Part shown: positions 31,776-34,635 of the stretch, piece after piece
How positions within the stretch are numbered: the first letter of the stretch is position 1
Layout: each line of letters starts with the position of its first letter
Virus record (IMG/VR): IMGVR_UViG_3300027631_000067
Coordinates: 1-34,635 of that record
Length of the DNA stretch: 34,635 nt
Strand: one strand, 5' to 3'
Source: a virus
Notes under the pieces: model-generated
What the model saw: the letters and a program-made list of their open reading frames with translations, nothing else
The model's database searches: none
What the model was told of the DNA's origin: nothing
Program-made: the position numbers and the translations under genes

Positions 31776-32150
31776 ATGAAAAAAATAATCCTATCAGTTT
31801 TAGTGTTGGCTAGTTTGTCAACAAAAGCGCAAATGTTTAGAAATTCTAGCGATACTGCTATAATTGGAAACGATACCATCTACTATCAAAAGGGTGGCAT
31901 CTTAATAAAGCCAGTTATAGTTAACTATCAAGGAGAATCTGCTTGGTCATTAAGTTGGACTGCTAACAACCTTTCAAGCAACGGAGAAGGTTGTAATACC
32001 TATGTAACATTAAGAGGTAAAAACAACAACCAGTTAGCTGATTTTAATTGCTATATACCTGCTTCTGTAGTTGCAGTTTGGGGGATTAGCAATGCTCCGA
32101 TAGATGAGTATATCATTAGTCAATATCCACGATTTGTAAAACAAGACTAA
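31776..32150 (+). CDS. Exported protein, 124 aa
   Basis: A 124-residue protein with a clear signal peptide (MKKIILSVLVLASLSTKAQ), typical of Bacteroidota. The mature part has a beta pattern (GGILIKPVIVNYQGESAWSL) and two Cys (in GEGCNTY and DFNCYIP) that could form a disulphide in the periplasm. No family is recognised. It lies between a small exported protein and the lysis genes; its TAA overlaps the next ATG by one base. Confidence 0.6.
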   Translation: MKKIILSVLVLASLSTKAQMFRNSSDTAIIGNDTIYYQKGGILIKPVIVNYQGESAWSLSWTANNLSSNGEGCNTYVTLRGKNNNQLADFNCYIPASVVAVWGISNAPIDEYIISQYPRFVKQD

Positions 32151-32308
32151 TGAACTGGCACGATTCTAAAATATATGTTTTAAATGCTTTTGCGCTTTCG
32201 GTATCATTATCGAATGTAGAAACTTATCTACGCATTACATTATTAGTATTATCAATAGCTTACACACTTTTTAAACTTTTAAAAGATGATAAAAATGAAA
32301 AACTTTAA
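32150..32308 (+). CDS. Holin-like membrane protein, 52 aa
   Basis: ATG at 32150, overlapping the previous stop, to TAA at 32306-32308 encodes 52 residues. A short polar start (MNWHDSKIY) is followed by one or two hydrophobic stretches (VLNAFALSVSLS and ITLLVLSIAYTLFKLL) and a charged tail KDDKNEKL. Size, topology and place just before a second small membrane protein, a spanin and a lysozyme fit a holin. It overlaps the next gene. Confidence 0.6.
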   Translation: MNWHDSKIYVLNAFALSVSLSNVETYLRITLLVLSIAYTLFKLLKDDKNEKL

Positions 32309-32477
32309 GACAAGTATTGCCGGATTATTGGCAGGTGTACCTTTCATAGTTGATGCTTTATTAGAGGCATATAATCAAGGTGCTTTCACAGGCAAAAGCG
32401 GTTTACAATTAGTAGCTGCTATCGGAGTAGTATTATTAGGTCTATACTCAAAAGACCACGATGTTAAGGGGTTATAA
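32295..32477 (+). CDS. Small membrane protein, second holin candidate
   Basis: A 60-residue protein from ATG 32295 (an in-frame ATG at 32286 is possible). It has a hydrophobic helix (SIAGLLAGVPFIVDALLEA), a Gly/Ser turn, then LQLVAAIGVVLLGLYS and a SKDHDVKGL end. The KDxxVxG ending after a Gly-rich hydrophobic helix is common in small phage membrane proteins beside lysis genes. It may act as holin, or as antiholin to the 52-residue protein. Confidence 0.6.
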   Translation: MKNFKTSIAGLLAGVPFIVDALLEAYNQGAFTGKSGLQLVAAIGVVLLGLYSKDHDVKGL

Positions 32478-32958
32478 GATATTAGTAGCAGCTTTCTTAT
32501 TAGGAGGCTGCTACACTCAAAATAAGGCGGTTAAACAAGTTAATAAGGCATTGGGCAGCTATCCTGAAATAGTGGCTAAAATCGCCTTAGATTCATTCCC
32601 TTGCAATGTTGTTAAAGTTGATACAATCATCACTTACTTTGATACAACAATCGAGGTAATTTACCCTCACTTTGATACAAGTGTAATAAATACAGTAATT
32701 GTAGAAAAAAAAGTGTACGTAAAATTACCGTACAAAACAGTTTATATAACTAAGTCAATAGAATCAACTGCTAAATTAACTATCTTAAATGCAAGGTTTG
32801 ATTCTTTAACAAAAGTTACTACTTCTATTCAGAAGTCTAATGAGGATTTAACCAGTAAGGTAGGCAGAAAGAATAAAGTTATTTATTGGCTGATTGCATT
32901 ATTAATAGGATTCTCAATACCCTATTTAATTAAACTTATAAAAATACTAGATATATGA
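32461..32958 (+). CDS. Unimolecular spanin (u-spanin)
   Basis: A 165-residue protein with a lipoprotein signal at the N-terminus (lipobox LLGGC, Cys17) and one membrane span at the C-terminus (VIYWLIALLIGFSIPYLI, about 142-159) followed by Lys residues. Between them are beta-rich repeats (DTIITYFDTTIEVIY, DTSVINTVIVEKK) and a short coiled coil. A lipid anchor in the outer membrane plus a C-terminal inner-membrane helix is the u-spanin layout known from phage T1 gp11. It would fuse the two membranes in the last step of lysis. Neighbours are holin-like genes and a lysozyme; it overlaps both. Confidence 0.8.
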   Translation: MLRGYKILVAAFLLGGCYTQNKAVKQVNKALGSYPEIVAKIALDSFPCNVVKVDTIITYFDTTIEVIYPHFDTSVINTVIVEKKVYVKLPYKTVYITKSIESTAKLTILNARFDSLTKVTTSIQKSNEDLTSKVGRKNKVIYWLIALLIGFSIPYLIKLIKILDI

Positions 32959-33404
32959 CACCATCAAATGAATTTTATAGATTATTAAAGTTATTTGAAG
33001 GTTGTAAATTAGATGCTTATAGATGTCCGGCAAATGTCGTAACTATTGGGTATGGTAGTGTAATGGATTTAAAAGGCAATTCTATAATAATGGGCAGTAA
33101 AATAAGCCTTGCAGAAGCGGAAGCATTATTAAAAAATGAGGTTGATAAGAAAGCGAAATACCTAAATAAAGAACTAGGTAAAATAATAGTTACACAGAAT
33201 CAATTTGATGCTTTATTATTATTTCAATATAATTGCGGTAGTGCAGCATTAACCAGAAGCACGTTATTTAAAAAAGTAAAAGCAAATCCTAACGATGAAA
33301 GTATTGAAGCGGAATTTATGAGATGGGATAAAGCAGGTGGTAAATCATTAAAAGGTTTAACAATACGTAGAGCAACCGAATCAAAACTATATTTCACGAA
33401 ATAA
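32955..33404 (+). CDS. GH24 endolysin (lysozyme)
   Basis: A 149-residue T4/P22-type lysozyme that cuts peptidoglycan glycan strands. The catalytic region reads LFEGCKLDAYRCPANVVTIG, giving Glu15, Cys24 and Thr30. The second residue is Cys instead of Asp, a variant common in phage GH24 enzymes (E-8-D/C-5-T). QFDALLLFQYNCGSAAL and a C-terminal R-R-A-E-like segment (GLTIRRATESKLY) complete the fold. No signal peptide or SAR segment is present, so export depends on the holin. It starts on the last codons of the spanin gene. Confidence 0.93.
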   Translation: MTPSNEFYRLLKLFEGCKLDAYRCPANVVTIGYGSVMDLKGNSIIMGSKISLAEAEALLKNEVDKKAKYLNKELGKIIVTQNQFDALLLFQYNCGSAALTRSTLFKKVKANPNDESIEAEFMRWDKAGGKSLKGLTIRRATESKLYFTK

Positions 33405-33409
33405 AACTT

Positions 33410-34243
33410 ATGCGCCCAAGATTCAATAAAACACAAACGGAATGGTGGCAACAGAAACAGTTATTTGACAAACAACTTTATAAGGTTTTGATTTTTAGCG
33501 ACTGCCACGGATGGTTAGCCGACCTTTCAGCCTTAAGATGTATTAATCAAGTGCTACAACATAATAAATTTGATGAGGTAATTATTAATGGAGATGTAAC
33601 CGATATGCCTTACATATCAAAGCATAGTCAGAAACTTTACCAGGAGGGCATACTAAAAGGATATACCGAAGTTGGAGAGATTGAATATACTAAAGAGCAG
33701 ATACTCAAGCCTTTACGATTAAGTACGGATGCTAAGATTAGGGTAAGATTAGGTAACCACGATGAAAGAATAACAAATCCATATAACTTAGGAGATAAGC
33801 AGTTAGCAAGATTAGCGGTACTTTATAAGAATTATAATAGTACTAAGTATAATGAAATGCTAGATTTGAAGCAAAGCGATGGCTTTATTTATGATGAAAG
33901 CGATGTTTATAATTTATTTAATATTTTCGATATTACACACGGATTAAGTTTAAATAAAACTGCAGCAGAAAAAAATATTTTTGAATATATGGGTAGTGGT
34001 AGCACTGGTCATACACACCGATTAAATTCTAAGTATTTAACAAATAGAAAGAATCCGTATGTATGGCTTGAAAGTGGTTGCACTCGTTTAACTAAAGAGG
34101 TAGAGTTTTTCCCTACTGGGAAAACTGCAGACTGGCAGCAGGGATTCATTGAGGTTGTATTTACAAAGACGGGATTTTTTGCTCAACCTACTTTAATACT
34201 TAATGGAGAATGTTATTATAACGGAATAATTTATAAAGGATGA
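33410..34243 (+). CDS. Calcineurin-like metallophosphoesterase
   Basis: A 277-residue metallophosphoesterase with all family motifs: SDCHGW (Asp31, His33), GDVTD (61-65), GNHDER (115-120), THG (His177) and GHTH (200-203). These bind two metal ions and hydrolyse phosphomono- or diesters. Phage homologues lie in many late regions, but the substrate is rarely known; nucleotides, nucleic-acid ends or cyclic signalling nucleotides are possible. The stop overlaps the HExxH peptidase start (ATGA), an arrangement repeated at 40-43. Confidence 0.88.
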   Translation: MRPRFNKTQTEWWQQKQLFDKQLYKVLIFSDCHGWLADLSALRCINQVLQHNKFDEVIINGDVTDMPYISKHSQKLYQEGILKGYTEVGEIEYTKEQILKPLRLSTDAKIRVRLGNHDERITNPYNLGDKQLARLAVLYKNYNSTKYNEMLDLKQSDGFIYDESDVYNLFNIFDITHGLSLNKTAAEKNIFEYMGSGSTGHTHRLNSKYLTNRKNPYVWLESGCTRLTKEVEFFPTGKTADWQQGFIEVVFTKTGFFAQPTLILNGECYYNGIIYKG

Positions 34244-34548
34244 ACGGCTCAATATTAATACCTGAAAAATTTAAATTAAATGGTAAGACCATTGAAGTAA
34301 TAATTGATAATGATTATTGCAAGGATAATAAATGTATGGGGGAAGCTGACTTCACTTTAAATATAATTACTTTATGTGATGAGTATGGCGGTAAGAAAGT
34401 AAATAAAAGAAGTAAGGAACAAATCTTCTACCACGAATTAATACACCATATATTAAATGCTATGAACTTAGAAAAATTAAAGTATAATGAACTGTTTGTA
34501 GATATGTTTGCTGATAAGCTAATTGAATACGAAAGGTCAAAAAGATAG
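34240..34548 (+). CDS. Small HExxH (ImmA/IrrE-like) metallopeptidase, copy B
   Basis: Same 102-residue protein as at 40-348 except Ser100 for Thr100. HELIHH at 65-70 and Glu84 are intact. Twenty-two of 309 bases differ from the other copy, almost all silent, so the protein is under strong purifying selection and is functional in both strains. Here it is seen in its full context, directly overlapping the metallophosphoesterase stop and followed by a terminator. Confidence 0.7.
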   Translation: MNGSILIPEKFKLNGKTIEVIIDNDYCKDNKCMGEADFTLNIITLCDEYGGKKVNKRSKEQIFYHELIHHILNAMNLEKLKYNELFVDMFADKLIEYERSKR

Positions 34549-34569
34549 TTTGTTTTTTAGTTTTGGTTT

Positions 34570-34600
34570 AACCCTGTCATTTTTATGATGGGGTTTTTTT
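34570..34600 (+). terminator. Rho-independent terminator, copy B
   Basis: The stem pairs 34570-34580 with 34585-34595 around a TTTT loop, followed by T bases to 34600. Compared with copy A, three stem pairs have changed on both sides: 34572/34593 (A-T to C-G), 34577/34588 (C-G to T-A) and 34579/34586 (C-G to A-T). Pairing is kept in all three. Confidence 0.87.
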
Positions 34601-34635
34601 ATGGCTGAAACCCAATAGAATCAATAGTATTATAA

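Larger units (their letters stand above)
34201..34635. repeat. Direct repeat, copy B (diverged genome-end overlap)
   Basis: This is the second copy of the window start, at an offset of 34,200 through the peptidase gene and terminator stem, then shifted by one inserted base. In this copy the metallophosphoesterase gene upstream is complete, which shows the natural left-hand context of copy A. Divergence is mostly at synonymous sites. Confidence 0.9.

Noticed and set aside
1-34635. Prophage or temperate phage (integrase, att sites, repressor)
   Set aside because: No recombinase motif, excisionase or CI-like repressor was seen in any frame; the tRNA-like element alone does not support an att site.

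Overview
The window holds the essentially complete genome of a small tailed (siphovirus-like) phage, about 34.2 kb per unit, very AT-rich, with every supported gene on the + strand. A Bacteroidota host is suggested by several signs. A promoter matches the Bacteroidota -7/-33 consensus (TAnnTTTG with an upstream TTG). Starts lack Shine-Dalgarno sequences and sit in A-rich contexts. Exported proteins have signal peptides ending in KAQ, and several structural proteins resemble families I know from Bacteroidota phages. I see no integrase, excisionase or CI-like repressor, so a lytic life style is the simpler reading. The last ~435 bases repeat the first ~435 at an offset of exactly 34,200, but with about 7% substitutions. 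The contig therefore probably closes on itself through a second strain of the same phage.

Layout. (1) 1-435: the tail of a metallophosphoesterase gene, a small HExxH peptidase gene and a terminator, all present again at 34,201-34,635. (2) 480-5719: early and replication region behind a Bacteroidota promoter. It holds small unknown proteins, an ERF annealing protein with a YqaJ/lambda-type exonuclease, a DnaA-domain-IV-like HTH protein, two further HTH/winged-helix proteins, a Lin1244/DUF4373-like replication protein, DnaB helicase and a minimal cytosine-C5 methyltransferase. (3) 5720-6218: about 500 bp of non-coding DNA dense in inverted and direct repeats, a candidate origin or regulatory hub. 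(4) 6219-9791: accessory nucleic-acid genes: Cys-rich protein, VRR-NUC nuclease, SSB-like protein, HNH protein, MazG-like fragment, ParB-methyltransferase fusion and a sigma-like HTH protein. (5) 9773-11857: small CxxC membrane protein, a strange tRNA-Leu-like element, a glycosyltransferase, an AT-hook-like protein and a SAM methyltransferase. (6) 11848-31548: packaging and virion genes in an unusual order: TerS, TerL, tail chaperone with a likely -1 frameshift, tail/baseplate proteins, tape measure, prohead protease with inserted HAD and Cys domains, scaffold-like protein, major capsid, tube-like protein, portal, connector, tail-completion protein, and a 1554-residue fibre with a peptidase S74 chaperone. 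(7) 31550-34243: two small exported proteins, a lysis cassette (two holin-like membrane proteins, a one-piece spanin, a GH24 lysozyme) and a metallophosphoesterase.

How it works together. ERF plus exonuclease would support recombination-dependent replication, and DnaB with its HTH/winged-helix partners would drive fork replication. Two methyltransferases probably protect DNA from restriction. TerS/TerL package DNA into a capsid matured by the XkdF-like protease. The tail is assembled around a ~584-residue tape measure. Lysis needs holin, lysozyme and an outer-membrane-disrupting u-spanin, which fits a Gram-negative host. The most unusual items are the T9 frameshift in the tail chaperone, the HAD insertion in the protease, Sec-type signal peptides on the fibre and its neighbours, the tRNA-like element with an abnormal centre, and three compensatory base-pair changes between the two terminator copies.
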